A program made the position numbers and the translations under genes. A stretch of DNA of 64,000 nucleotides from JAJCYK01 sp965224285 (GTDB lineage Bacteria > Bacteroidota > Bacteroidia > Cytophagales > Cyclobacteriaceae): the NCBI GenBank assembly GCA_965224285.1, contig OZ245043.1:744001-808000 (forward strand). Direction: 5' to 3'. The notes under the pieces were generated by a model, which worked only from the letters and a program-made list of their open reading frames with translations, ran no database searches and was not told the origin of the DNA. Numbering within the stretch: position 1 is the first letter of the stretch; the number at the start of each line of letters is the position of its first letter. Below, piece after piece: positions 1-9,252 of the stretch.

Positions 1-1
1 A

Positions 2-1657
2 GTGCAAAGCTGGGATGCTGCCTGGGACGTCGGAGCCATGTCCAATTATAACACTATTACCTCTTTATCCGAGTCGCCTCTGCAACAGGGTTTGCTCTAT
101 GCCGGCACCGATGATGGCCTGATCCAGGTGACCGAAAACCAGGGTGAGAGCTGGCGTCGGATCGACCTCTCTGCAGTACCTGGAGTACCTGCCAACGCCT
201 TTGTAAATGATATTAAAGCGGATCTTCATGATGCCAATACCGTATACGCTGCGCTTGATAACCACAAGTATGGGGATTTTGCTCCTTATTTGATTAAAAG
301 CACTGATCGGGGCAGCACTTGGACCTCGATCAAAGGTAATATACCCCAAGGTACCTTGATATGGAGGGTAGTGCAAGATCACGTTGATCGCAATTTATTA
401 TTTGCGGCTACGGAGTTTGGAATATATTTCACCCTGGATGGTGGTAACCAATGGGTGCAGCTTAAAGGAGGGGTTCCCACCATTAGTTTTCGGGATCTGG
501 CTATTCAAAAGAGAGAGAATGATCTGGTTGCAGCATCATTTGGCAGAGGAATATTTGTTTTGGATGATTATTCAGCATTAAGAAATGTCTCCAGACAACA
601 GTTAAATGACCTAGCTACCCTGTTTCCCGTACGAAAGACCTGGTGGTATGTGCCTCGACCCCACCTCAGTTTTAGTGGTGAGAAAGGAAGTCAGGGAGCA
701 GCCCACTTCGTGGCGCCGAACCCTGAATTCGGGGCTACATTTACCTATTATTTAAAAGAGGATCTCAAGACCCTTAAAGAAAGAAGAAAAGATGCCGAAA
801 AAGAGCTCCACAAAACCATGGCCGATATCCCATTCCCTGGTTGGGAAGCCCTGGAGAAGGAACGTCGCGAGTCTGAGCCCAAAATTTGGCTTACCGTTAC
901 TGATGAGTCAGGGCAGGTGGTCCGCAGAGTTGAGGGGCCTATCAAGAAGGGCTTTCATCGCGTAAGCTGGGACCTACGTTTCCCACCACCTGATGCCATC
1001 GATCTTAACAAGGAGGAGACTTCGGATCCTGATGACGAATCACCTCAGGGATTACTAGCATCTCCCGGAAAGTATACAGTATCGCTTTCCAAGCAAGTGG
1101 ACGGTACCGTAGAATCACTTGCAGCACCTCAAACTTTTGAGGTGGTACCTTTACGCAAAGGGACCTTGGAATCGGCTAGTACGGAAAATGCCTTATCTTT
1201 TTATCGTGAATATGAGGAGGTCTTCAAAATTAACTCCGCATTGCAGTTGGCATTCAGCAACGCCCAAAGCAGAGTAAAGGGTTTAGGCGATGCTCTTGCC
1301 AGGTCGGGTTCTAAACCCGGTGAATTAGACCAAAGGTTATATTCTATACGACAGTCTCTGTACCAACTTGAAGAATCTTATACCGGAAACAAATCCAAAC
1401 AAGAGCCAGGAGAGAAGATCGATCCCACTATCGCCCAACGCCTCTTTGCCCTTAATAGAGGAATTACCCGATCTACCTATGGACCGACAGAGCATCATCA
1501 AAAAAACCTGCAACTGATTCGCAGTGAGTTAGCTGGTATTCGGGCTGATTTTGAAAAGCTAAGATCAGATATGAACCAGCTGGCTCAAGACCTGATGGAT
1601 GCCGGAGCACCATGGGTTGAAGGAGAGGTATTGCCACCAACCGGAGAAAATCGATAA
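2..1657 (+). CDS. BNR/sortilin-like repeat protein, C-terminal part (5' end outside window)
   Basis: The reading frame is already open at the window edge, so this is the C-terminal 551 or so residues of a larger protein. Asp-box motifs of the BNR/VPS10 (sortilin-like) beta-propeller type are visible at about residues 44-51 (TENQGESW), 100-107 (STDRGSTW) and 144-151 (TLDGGNQW), followed by a propeller closing segment to about residue 190. The rest (about 200-551) carries a beta-rich region with a VRRVEGPIKKGFHRVSWDL stretch and a charged helical C-terminus. Proteins of this kind in Bacteroidota are usually about 1000 residues, secreted, and annotated as glycosyl hydrolase or WD40/YVTN/BNR-like; their substrate is generally not known. 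The gene ends 17 bases from the stop of the convergent metalloprotease gene. Catalytic function cannot be assigned. Confidence 0.85.
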   Translation: MQSWDAAWDVGAMSNYNTITSLSESPLQQGLLYAGTDDGLIQVTENQGESWRRIDLSAVPGVPANAFVNDIKADLHDANTVYAALDNHKYGDFAPYLIKSTDRGSTWTSIKGNIPQGTLIWRVVQDHVDRNLLFAATEFGIYFTLDGGNQWVQLKGGVPTISFRDLAIQKRENDLVAASFGRGIFVLDDYSALRNVSRQQLNDLATLFPVRKTWWYVPRPHLSFSGEKGSQGAAHFVAPNPEFGATFTYYLKEDLKTLKERRKDAEKELHKTMADIPFPGWEALEKERRESEPKIWLTVTDESGQVVRRVEGPIKKGFHRVSWDLRFPPPDAIDLNKEETSDPDDESPQGLLASPGKYTVSLSKQVDGTVESLAAPQTFEVVPLRKGTLESASTENALSFYREYEEVFKINSALQLAFSNAQSRVKGLGDALARSGSKPGELDQRLYSIRQSLYQLEESYTGNKSKQEPGEKIDPTIAQRLFALNRGITRSTYGPTEHHQKNLQLIRSELAGIRADFEKLRSDMNQLAQDLMDAGAPWVEGEVLPPTGENR

Positions 1658-1673
1658 TGGGAACTGGATCTCT

Positions 1674-4151
1674 TTAATAGTCAAAATAGGCGCAATGGGT
1701 CTGACCGATTGGTGAGCCATCGGGCATATCGAGAGGCTTAAAGTCTACCATATCCTGCGGGTTTTCTCGAAATCTGGTCAAGGTACTAACTGCCTGCTGG
1801 TAGTGAGCCATTAAGTCCTCATTAGCCTTGGAATTCAGTTTTAGCTCGAACCATGTATGCAATTTATGTAGCTGATAGGCAGCAACTGCCCTGGCCTTTG
1901 GGGAAGCAGATTGGTCCCTGGCTAATTGCATAATCCGGTGCAATGCTAAATGTGCCACCCGCTGATTTAGCTCCCGGTAATAGCCATTATCATAGGTCTG
2001 CTTCCAGATGTTGTCAATAAGGATTTCCAGTAGATCTGCAAGTCCCGGCAAATCTGGATCATAGGCTTGCTGCTGTACCAATCTGGTAGCCCGTTGTCCA
2101 TCCAGCAAGAGATTTAAGCTGGCGGCAGCGGCTCCTTCCGCAGCGGTGATTGGATCAAAGGTCACCCCCGTGCGATGATCAAAACTCTCACGGGTTCTTT
2201 GATAACCAGGTGGTTTAGGTGGAATAAGCTCTCGGATGCCTTGAGGTATCTCCAGGATGGAAGGGCTTAAAGTATGAATTAGTGCATTAATCGCTCTTAT
2301 CTGAATGTCAGATGGTAATCTATTCCATGGCTGTTGACCATCTCCTTTTACCGCGTAGGTATAGTCCACCCCTCCTACCAGTTTTGCCACTGCCTCCGAT
2401 TGATATCGATGGCTCAAATAAAGCGGTACTAATACTTCTTCTAGACTCGCCAAGGGTGTCCCGGGAGCCAGATTAGAAAGCCCAAAACGGTTTAATGCCG
2501 ATGCTCTCAAAGTTAATATTCGCTCCATTTCTGCCACAGCATCCTCCCCATTGTCCCATAGATGCGCTAACGGATGACTTCCCCCTTGGGGTCTGGCATC
2601 CCGGTCGGTAATAAAATAATAACCTTCCTCAATGGTTTCCTGGATTATTTCGTTTAATGCCGTCCGCTCATCGACAGCAGCTGGAAAGTCTTGATAACCA
2701 TACAATATAGCGCGAATGTCCCAGGCCCCTATTTGCTTATCGTAAGCGGCACTAAAGTCAACATCGTCTTCTGCCATCAGCACTAACGGATGAGGGTAGT
2801 CCATCACTGAAGCTCGATTATTTACGCTGGCTGCGAAGTTATGTGTCAACCCTAAGGTGTGCCCCACTTCATGAGCTGAAAGCTGCCTCAACCTGGCCAA
2901 TGCCATTTCCAAAAGCTCCGGATTGGCAGTTGCTCCCTCTTTATAAGCCTCAATCAATCCTTGAGCGATGAGGAAATCCTGCCTGACACGAAGAGAGCCC
3001 AGGCTGACATGCCCTTTAATTATTTCACCAGTGCGTGGGTCTTTAACCGTATTCCCGTAAGACCATCCCCTGGTACTGCGATGGACCCATTGAATTACAT
3101 TATACCTGACATCCAACGGGTCTGCTTCCGGGGGTAGCATCATTACCCGGAAGGCGTCTCGGTATCCGATGGCTTCAAATGCCTGATTCCACCAACTGGC
3201 ACCGTCCAATAGTGCAGACCGGATAGGCTCGGGAGCTCCGGGATCCAAATAATAGATTATAGGCTCCACCGGATCACTTATTTCGGCCGCTGGATCAGCT
3301 TTTTCCAATCGATGACGTTGTATAAATCTCTTGATCAAAGGCTGATCAATAGGGGTAGCATAGTCATGGTAGGAAATTCCAAAAAATCCACTCCTGGGAT
3401 CCATTACTCTTTTCTCATAACCACTGTCCGGAAGTTCCACAAAACTGTGATGTTGGCGGATAGTAACGGATTCGGGCGTAGGCGCCACTGACCTGATCCA
3501 GTCCGCTGGAGGATCCGTGCCTTTGTAGGCAAAAGTAAGCATGCTTTCAAATTCGCTGTTTTTAGGAAAGTTCTTGGTCCGTTCCAGATAAATGGCGCTT
3601 CGGGAAAGGTCCAGATCATAATTCCCCTGTCCCGTCTGCTTGAGGCGGGAAGTTACCTGATGCCTATCGCTGAGTAAAAAAGCGGTGATATCCACCAAGA
3701 TATTATCTCCTGATTGCTGGGCTATCTCAAAACCCGCTAACACTGACTGGGCAAATGCTTCCTGTACCGATTTTCTTTCCGCTTCCACCTCACTTTCGGC
3801 TCGGTACTGATAATTGGATTCAAGCAGCAGGAGCTTTGGGCCGCTACGGATGAATTTGACCACCTTTTCACCTCCGAGCTGTCCACGGTCTAATCCGATG
3901 TCATTTGACCCGACTCCCGCTGCCAAACTGTGTACATAAAGAAATTCCCGGTCCAATTCGTTAACCTCCAGCCAAATTTTACCTTTCTCAGCATCCCAAT
4001 AGAAATTGAAAAACCCAGGGAATTCTTGCATACCGCTAATGGAGATTCCTCCCCGGGCACCATTTTTATTCGATAATTTTTGGGCGCTGCTCTGGTAACA
4101 AATCAAAGTTAATATGCAGCAAAAGCTTAGTTTCAAATAATTTAGCGTCAT
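1674..4151 (-). CDS. secreted zinc-dependent metalloprotease (DUF5117/DUF4953 type)
   Basis: An 825-residue protein with an N-terminal signal peptide ending near SSAQ (residues 21-24). It has a DUF5118/DUF5117-like region over roughly residues 35-290 and a metzincin-like catalytic region. The zinc site is HEVGH at residues 427-431, with the third histidine in GLTHNF at 437 and a Met-turn-like SVMDYPHP at 448-455. This is the usual architecture of the large periplasmic or outer-membrane zinc-dependent metalloproteases of Bacteroidota, probably cleaving peptides or proteins outside the cytoplasm. Length fits the family. It is transcribed convergently to the BNR protein and lies downstream of the N-acetyltransferase gene on the same strand. 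Its natural substrate is unknown. Confidence 0.9.
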   Translation of the reverse strand: MTLNYLKLSFCCILTLICYQSSAQKLSNKNGARGGISISGMQEFPGFFNFYWDAEKGKIWLEVNELDREFLYVHSLAAGVGSNDIGLDRGQLGGEKVVKFIRSGPKLLLLESNYQYRAESEVEAERKSVQEAFAQSVLAGFEIAQQSGDNILVDITAFLLSDRHQVTSRLKQTGQGNYDLDLSRSAIYLERTKNFPKNSEFESMLTFAYKGTDPPADWIRSVAPTPESVTIRQHHSFVELPDSGYEKRVMDPRSGFFGISYHDYATPIDQPLIKRFIQRHRLEKADPAAEISDPVEPIIYYLDPGAPEPIRSALLDGASWWNQAFEAIGYRDAFRVMMLPPEADPLDVRYNVIQWVHRSTRGWSYGNTVKDPRTGEIIKGHVSLGSLRVRQDFLIAQGLIEAYKEGATANPELLEMALARLRQLSAHEVGHTLGLTHNFAASVNNRASVMDYPHPLVLMAEDDVDFSAAYDKQIGAWDIRAILYGYQDFPAAVDERTALNEIIQETIEEGYYFITDRDARPQGGSHPLAHLWDNGEDAVAEMERILTLRASALNRFGLSNLAPGTPLASLEEVLVPLYLSHRYQSEAVAKLVGGVDYTYAVKGDGQQPWNRLPSDIQIRAINALIHTLSPSILEIPQGIRELIPPKPPGYQRTRESFDHRTGVTFDPITAAEGAAAASLNLLLDGQRATRLVQQQAYDPDLPGLADLLEILIDNIWKQTYDNGYYRELNQRVAHLALHRIMQLARDQSASPKARAVAAYQLHKLHTWFELKLNSKANEDLMAHYQQAVSTLTRFRENPQDMVDFKPLDMPDGSPIGQTHCAYFDY

Positions 4152-4198
4152 AAAATTTTATTATTAATAATCCAGGCACTGGGTTGATATAAACACCG

Positions 4199-4975
4199 TT
4201 ATCCTGTATTTGAGGTTTTCAACACCACTCCAAAATGGTTTTCCAGGATCTCCGCTTCATGTGCGGCGTTCTTAATTTTTAGGGTCTCTTTATCCGGTCC
4301 TGAACGGATGCTGAACTCGTCATTTCTCAGCGTTTTACGACCATCAGTGGTGGCCATAGTGCAAATCTTATGCTTTACAAAATGCGAATCTGGCTCCGTT
4401 TGCTTTTTCTCACATTCGGCCTTGAATTCTTCGATTGACCGAGGTGTTTGATCAAATTGATACAAAGGTGTCCAATTGTCTGATTCTCCCTGATTACGGG
4501 TTACCCGGCAAATCCGGCTATTAATATCCACGCGATACCGGCCCCCCGGATCTTGCTGGATGCTTTGGTGGTGGAGATGCAATGGACAAATAAAAGAGCC
4601 ACCGCCAAAACCTACGTCACATAACCACGAATGATTAACCCTCAAGGTCAAGTGATCGTAGTAACTACCATATGTATTATCCTCGCCATACACCTGGGCC
4701 GCTAAGTAATCCACTTCAAACCCCAGTTTTTCCAACAACTTTCCAAACAAATAATTGAGCTCATAACAAAATCCACCTCGATGATTCAAGACAATCTTAT
4801 TATAAAGGTGGTTTAAGGACAGTGCCAGTGGAACCCCAGTGTGTATATCCAGGTCTTCAAAAGGAACATTCATCATATGATTTCGATGCAAATCCTCTAA
4901 CCCAAAAGGGCTAACTTCAGGAAGTTCTGCTATTCCAATCCGAGTAAGATACCGGCTAATCTGTTCGGTGTTCAT
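4199..4975 (-). CDS. arylamine N-acetyltransferase
   Basis: Cytoplasmic NAT family enzyme that moves an acetyl group from acetyl-CoA to arylamines or hydrazines. With the start placed at the Met of MNTEQISRYL it is 258 residues, the normal family length. The catalytic triad is present: Cys70 in RGGFCYELN, His108 in YDHLTLRV and Asp120 in LCDVGFG. A longer reading to 5032 would add 19 residues (MNIPANTRAG...) that lie inside the end of the upstream gene and lack family resemblance, so the inner start is preferred. The gene overlaps the 3' end of the D-aminoacylase-like gene by 20 bases, which suggests translational coupling. Physiological substrate unknown. Confidence 0.9.
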   Translation of the reverse strand: MNTEQISRYLTRIGIAELPEVSPFGLEDLHRNHMMNVPFEDLDIHTGVPLALSLNHLYNKIVLNHRGGFCYELNYLFGKLLEKLGFEVDYLAAQVYGEDNTYGSYYDHLTLRVNHSWLCDVGFGGGSFICPLHLHHQSIQQDPGGRYRVDINSRICRVTRNQGESDNWTPLYQFDQTPRSIEEFKAECEKKQTEPDSHFVKHKICTMATTDGRKTLRNDEFSIRSGPDKETLKIKNAAHEAEILENHFGVVLKTSNTG

Positions 4976-6635
4976 GATCATGATATCCTGGTCCCTTAAC
5001 AAACCTGCCCGGGTATTCGCCGGTATGTTCACCGTTGGAAATCACCTGTTGTCCATTCACCCAAACATGCACCACCCCGCGAGCATATTGATGCGGTTCT
5101 TCGAAGGTAGCCAGGTCTCTTACACTGTCGGCATTGAAGAGCACTACATCCGCGAAATAACCTTCCTGTAGCTTTCCACGTCCTTCAAGGGCTAAATTTT
5201 GTGCTGGCAGCCAGGTTAATTTCCTGACCGCTTCCTCCAGACTAATCACTGCTTCATCACGAGCATACTTTCCCAAAACTCGGATAAAAGAGCCATAAGC
5301 ACGGGGATGAGTACTTTGCTGCAGAAATACCCCCTCATTGGTATAACTACCAGCATCTGAACAAAAACTTACCCATGGAATAGCCACCTTTTTCTTAATA
5401 TTCTCCTCAGACATGGAAAAATAGACTACCTGTATGCGGCTGTCATCCTCCACTATGAGATCAATCATGGCCTCTGCCGGTGTTTTTCCCAGTATTTCCG
5501 ATACTTCATCCAAACGTTTTCCTATATATTGCCGCAGTTCCGGATTTTTAAATCCCACCAGCAGGATCCTGTCCGGACTGTGCTCAAATTCTGTTTCTTT
5601 CAGGATTCGGTCGCGCAGATCAGGATTTGCCAACCTCTCAATGGTAGCTTCAACTCCGCCTTCCCTGACCCAGTCCGGCAGCATGACATGCAAACCAGTT
5701 GAGCTGGCGGGATAAGTATAGATATCGGCAGTTACCGGTAAGCCCACAGACCTGGCGCTATCGATCTTAGCAATCGCCCCATCCAGCAAATGCCAATAAT
5801 CCACCCCGGAGGCTTTAAGATGATATACTTCAGATCTTATTTCTGCCTTATGGCATATTTCGATCAGCTCGTCGATAGCTTCTAGCAAGTGACAACCTTC
5901 ATCCCTGATATGGCTGATGTACATACCTCCATGCCGGGCCGCTACTTGGCTTAAGGCGATAAGCTCTGCCGTACTGGCATATCGGCTAGGTGCGTATAAC
6001 AGGGAGGAGCTTATCCCCACTGCACCTTCCAACATAGCCTCTTCCAACAAATCCTGCATTTGGTTGATCTCTTCGGCGGTTGCTATACGGTTATCATACC
6101 CGATCACATATTGGCGCAAGGTACCGTTTCCCACAAAAGAAGCCACATTGGTAGAAATGCCCTTATCTTCCAAAAACTGGAGGTATTCACCTAGGGTGGT
6201 CCAAGTTATATCGTATTTAATATCTTGTTGATTCTCTAGTCGCTCCTGTTTCATGACATCATTCCATGGTCCCATAGACCTCCCCTCTCCTAAAATTTCC
6301 AGAGTCACTCCCTGACGGATATCACTCTGAGACCGGCCATCCTCAATCAAACTTTCGTTGGCCCAACTCAGCATATTGATAAACCCCGGTGCTGCCGCCA
6401 AGCCTTTGGCCTCCACTTCCCGGGCAGCCCTATATTGGGACAGATCACCAATAGCGGCGATGGTATCACCTGCCAAGGCAATATCACCGGAGAATGAAGC
6501 TTCACCGGAGCCATCGTAAATGGTAGCATTTCTAATAATGGTGGGGTAGTCAGGAGCCTGGGAGCAACTTACCATTACCGCCAAAAGAGTCAGCCAAAAA
6601 GGATGAATGCCATAAACACGGGGCGCGGATTCCAT
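4956..6635 (-). CDS. D-aminoacylase-like amidohydrolase lipoprotein
   Basis: Member of the N-acyl-D-amino-acid deacylase branch of the amidohydrolase superfamily. The start at the Met of MESAPRVYGI gives a lipoprotein signal with a cysteine after LTLLAVMVS, so the protein is likely lipid-anchored in the periplasm. A start at 6710 would put 25 extra residues before the signal and overlap the previous gene, so it is less likely. Visible family motifs include APGFIN, SHIRDEG and VYHLKASG (possible metal-ligand histidines), FCSDAG (catalytic Asp) and a C-terminal GKLQEGYFADVVLFN. The usual HxH metal motif after PGFID is replaced by NMLSWA, so metal content and activity are uncertain. It sits in a run with a TPR lipoprotein upstream and NAT downstream. 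Confidence 0.82.
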   Translation of the reverse strand: MESAPRVYGIHPFWLTLLAVMVSCSQAPDYPTIIRNATIYDGSGEASFSGDIALAGDTIAAIGDLSQYRAAREVEAKGLAAAPGFINMLSWANESLIEDGRSQSDIRQGVTLEILGEGRSMGPWNDVMKQERLENQQDIKYDITWTTLGEYLQFLEDKGISTNVASFVGNGTLRQYVIGYDNRIATAEEINQMQDLLEEAMLEGAVGISSSLLYAPSRYASTAELIALSQVAARHGGMYISHIRDEGCHLLEAIDELIEICHKAEIRSEVYHLKASGVDYWHLLDGAIAKIDSARSVGLPVTADIYTYPASSTGLHVMLPDWVREGGVEATIERLANPDLRDRILKETEFEHSPDRILLVGFKNPELRQYIGKRLDEVSEILGKTPAEAMIDLIVEDDSRIQVVYFSMSEENIKKKVAIPWVSFCSDAGSYTNEGVFLQQSTHPRAYGSFIRVLGKYARDEAVISLEEAVRKLTWLPAQNLALEGRGKLQEGYFADVVLFNADSVRDLATFEEPHQYARGVVHVWVNGQQVISNGEHTGEYPGRFVKGPGYHDHEHRTD

Positions 6636-6648
6636 TAACGTTAGTCCT

Positions 6649-8280
6649 TTAAATCGAGGTTGGCTGCCAGGAACTGGGGTCAAATTGCTGATTCTTTTTA
6701 ATTTGTTCATCCACCTTTTGCACTTCCTCCATCCGGTTTAAAGCCACAAGTGCTTGCTTTTTGCCCTTGAGTGCGTTGGTTCTATTAGGAGTGCGGCTCA
6801 AGCCTTGATCAAACTGGGTCAAAGCCTCTCGAGGTCTCCCCTGTTCCAGCAGCCAATACCCGTACTGTTCAAAACTGGGATAAGGTATATCCGGAGGGCC
6901 AAAGCTATAACCGGTGGCCATCTCCAAATTGGTAGCTTCCCGCAGGAATTTCTCTGCAGCTGTAAGATCTTCAGACAATAACGCTCTATAGGCTGACAGT
7001 TGGTGTAACATTACGGTTGCTCTTTGAATATCGGTACGATTAGGAGCGTATCTGGTAGTGCCTGCGCTACATAAAGTAATGCCATCGGAGGTAACCACTA
7101 ATTCAGCAGCTGCGATTTCCTGGTTGAGGCTGTCCATTTCTGAACTCAACCTGGAGGCATTCCCATCCAGATATGCCATACGTCCCTGGAAAAAGCGGAA
7201 GCCTGCCTTGCTGGACAAAGATAAATCCTGCCTGCTGACCACCAGAGGCTCTATCTCCTTGCTCCAAACCGGTGCATCCGTTAGATAAGCATTGATCATT
7301 GAGATCCAATAAGATCTGGCCTGTCTGGTGGGAGCGCTTTCCGTAAACCGTTCCATATCCTTCAACAGCCGGTGAGCTTCCTCGATCCGTTCTTGCTGCA
7401 GATATCCGTAGTGCAGCCAGGAATAGCTGTGATAACCTCTCGCCGAGCCGTCCAAACCTTTCCGTTCTAGTCGATTGAGGCTGGCCTGATAGCTGGCCTC
7501 GTTGGAATTGACTACATCCGACCACATGCCAAGCGCCAGGTAGATGTGGGATGGCATATGCAGGGCGTGAGTAGCATCTGGAGCAACCTTGGCATAGGCA
7601 TCAGCGGCGTTTATGGCATATTGAGCGTATTCAGGATCATCATAAGCATGGATCATATAGTGTAAGGCCCCGGGATGATTGGGGTTTTCCTTTAATATTC
7701 CAGCAGCTACCTGGGCGGATCTATTGAATACCTCTTCATCCCGACCCAATGGTACTGACCACATCAGACCCAGGGCATAAAAGGCTGCTACTTCCTGATT
7801 ATTGGGATATTTTCGGTAAAGTTGTTCCATATGCTCAGCATAAGCTTGATTTCTTTCGTTGAACTCACCTTCTCCATACAATAACTCTACCGCTTTCCAG
7901 AAATCCTTCTCCAGTTCATTTTCAGCTTTTTCACTGCGTTGTTCTGGTGTGCCTCCCAAGCGTTCTATTACAGCCCTACCGGCATCCACATCCTGTAATC
8001 CCCATAAGGCTTTATAATGGGTCATGGCTTCTCCCCAATATGCCATTACTTCATGAGGATCTTGATCGATAGCCTGCTGGAAGTACTCGCGTGCGTCTTC
8101 ATATTCGAAGCTGTGAAGTAGTAAAAGCCCTTTTTCAAAATCTGGCTGAGCAGCTTCACTAACGGAAAACTCATGTTGTAGTTTACCCAAGGTAGCCACC
8201 GAATCCCCTTCAGAGGGTTTATCCGTCCGTTGGCAACTAAGGATAAATATGAATGAAAGTATGGGAATTAAGCGTGTCAT
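6649..8280 (-). CDS. TPR-repeat lipoprotein
   Basis: A 543-residue protein that begins MTRLIPILSFIFILSC, a lipoprotein signal with the lipidated cysteine at residue 16. Tetratricopeptide-like repeats are visible near residues 45-80 (LLLLHSFEYEDAREYFQQAI), 150-215 and 440-530 (WLLEQGRPREALTQFDQGL). A His-rich stretch (ALHMPSHIYLALGMW) lies about residues 240-255. It probably is a periplasmic scaffold; no enzyme motif is seen. It ends 13 bases before the chosen start of the D-aminoacylase-like gene, so the two are likely cotranscribed. A specific function cannot be assigned. Confidence 0.85.
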   Translation of the reverse strand: MTRLIPILSFIFILSCQRTDKPSEGDSVATLGKLQHEFSVSEAAQPDFEKGLLLLHSFEYEDAREYFQQAIDQDPHEVMAYWGEAMTHYKALWGLQDVDAGRAVIERLGGTPEQRSEKAENELEKDFWKAVELLYGEGEFNERNQAYAEHMEQLYRKYPNNQEVAAFYALGLMWSVPLGRDEEVFNRSAQVAAGILKENPNHPGALHYMIHAYDDPEYAQYAINAADAYAKVAPDATHALHMPSHIYLALGMWSDVVNSNEASYQASLNRLERKGLDGSARGYHSYSWLHYGYLQQERIEEAHRLLKDMERFTESAPTRQARSYWISMINAYLTDAPVWSKEIEPLVVSRQDLSLSSKAGFRFFQGRMAYLDGNASRLSSEMDSLNQEIAAAELVVTSDGITLCSAGTTRYAPNRTDIQRATVMLHQLSAYRALLSEDLTAAEKFLREATNLEMATGYSFGPPDIPYPSFEQYGYWLLEQGRPREALTQFDQGLSRTPNRTNALKGKKQALVALNRMEEVQKVDEQIKKNQQFDPSSWQPTSI

Positions 8281-8334
8281 ATTTTTAAATGTGGTTTCCT
8301 TTCAAGATACAAAATATTGCGGTCTTGGGCAGTT

Positions 8335-9252
8335 TCAGCCTATCAGCCTTCGCTCGATTTCCTCCCTGGTGGGTGCAGCAACCTGGGCTCCCAGCCGGGT
8401 TACTGCTATAGCTGCTGCCGCGCTGGCAAAACGCACCGCTTGTAACAAAGGCTGCCCTTCTACCAGGGCGGCCGCCAAACTGCCGCAATATACGTCGCCT
8501 GCCCCGGTAGTATCCACCGCCTTGACCTTAAAAGCCGGCACCAATTCCCTTGTCTGACCATCTACCACATAGGATCCCTTGACCCCCAGACTGATAATAA
8601 CTGCACCACTTATTAATGAGGCCAGGTAGTCGGCCGCTCCATACACATCATCCATGGATTCAATAGTCCGGTCAACCAGGGTTGCCGCCTCCACTTCATT
8701 TACCACCAGGTAGTTAACGTGCGTCAAATGTTTGCCTTCCAATGCTTGGGCCGGAGCCAGGTTCAACATGATACTCTTTTCTTCTATTGACGCCCAATTG
8801 AGCAAAAACCTCAACATATTGGGATGCAACTCACCCTGCAGCAATATTATTCGTGCTTCTTTAAGCATGGTTTGTGCTTTCTGAATATGCCTTTCGCTGA
8901 GCCGGTGATTAGCCCCCGGTGCCACGGAAATACAATTCTCTCCCTGTTCATCAACGGTGATCATGGCCACACCTGTGGATACATTCCCCTCCTGAAACAC
9001 ATTTAAGGTATCGATCCCATCCAGGTCAAATCGTTCCATAAAACTTTCGGCAAAGCGATCAGTGCCCAGGCAACTCACAAAGGAGACTTCCCCCCCTGCC
9101 CTACTGGCAGCTACCGCCTGATTGGCACCTTTTCCCCCAAAGGTTTGGGTAAAAATTCCGCCGCCAACCGTTTCACCCGGTTTGGGGAATTTGTCAACTT
9201 GCATAATTAAGTCAATGTTGGAGCTGCCTATTACGGCTATTCGATTGGACAT
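8335..9252 (-). CDS. rbsK: ribokinase (PfkB family)
   Basis: Phosphorylates D-ribose to ribose 5-phosphate in the cytoplasm. The chosen start MSNRIAVIGSSNID gives 305 residues, typical for the family, and forms a TAATG overlap with the stop of the upstream transporter gene. PfkB signatures are present: the GGKGANQAVAASRAG stretch near residue 40 and the C-terminal DTTGAGDVYCGSL with the catalytic Asp in GAGD. The longer reading to 9294 would start inside the transporter gene and is not supported. Coupling to a GRP-type sugar transporter supports a role in ribose or nucleoside-sugar use. Another PfkB substrate cannot be excluded. Confidence 0.88.
   Translation of the reverse strand: MSNRIAVIGSSNIDLIMQVDKFPKPGETVGGGIFTQTFGGKGANQAVAASRAGGEVSFVSCLGTDRFAESFMERFDLDGIDTLNVFQEGNVSTGVAMITVDEQGENCISVAPGANHRLSERHIQKAQTMLKEARIILLQGELHPNMLRFLLNWASIEEKSIMLNLAPAQALEGKHLTHVNYLVVNEVEAATLVDRTIESMDDVYGAADYLASLISGAVIISLGVKGSYVVDGQTRELVPAFKVKAVDTTGAGDVYCGSLAAALVEGQPLLQAVRFASAAAAIAVTRLGAQVAAPTREEIERRLIG

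Noticed and set aside
4976..5032. N-terminal extension of the arylamine N-acetyltransferase
   Set aside because: The 19 extra residues overlap the upstream gene and do not match the family start; the inner Met gives the normal length.
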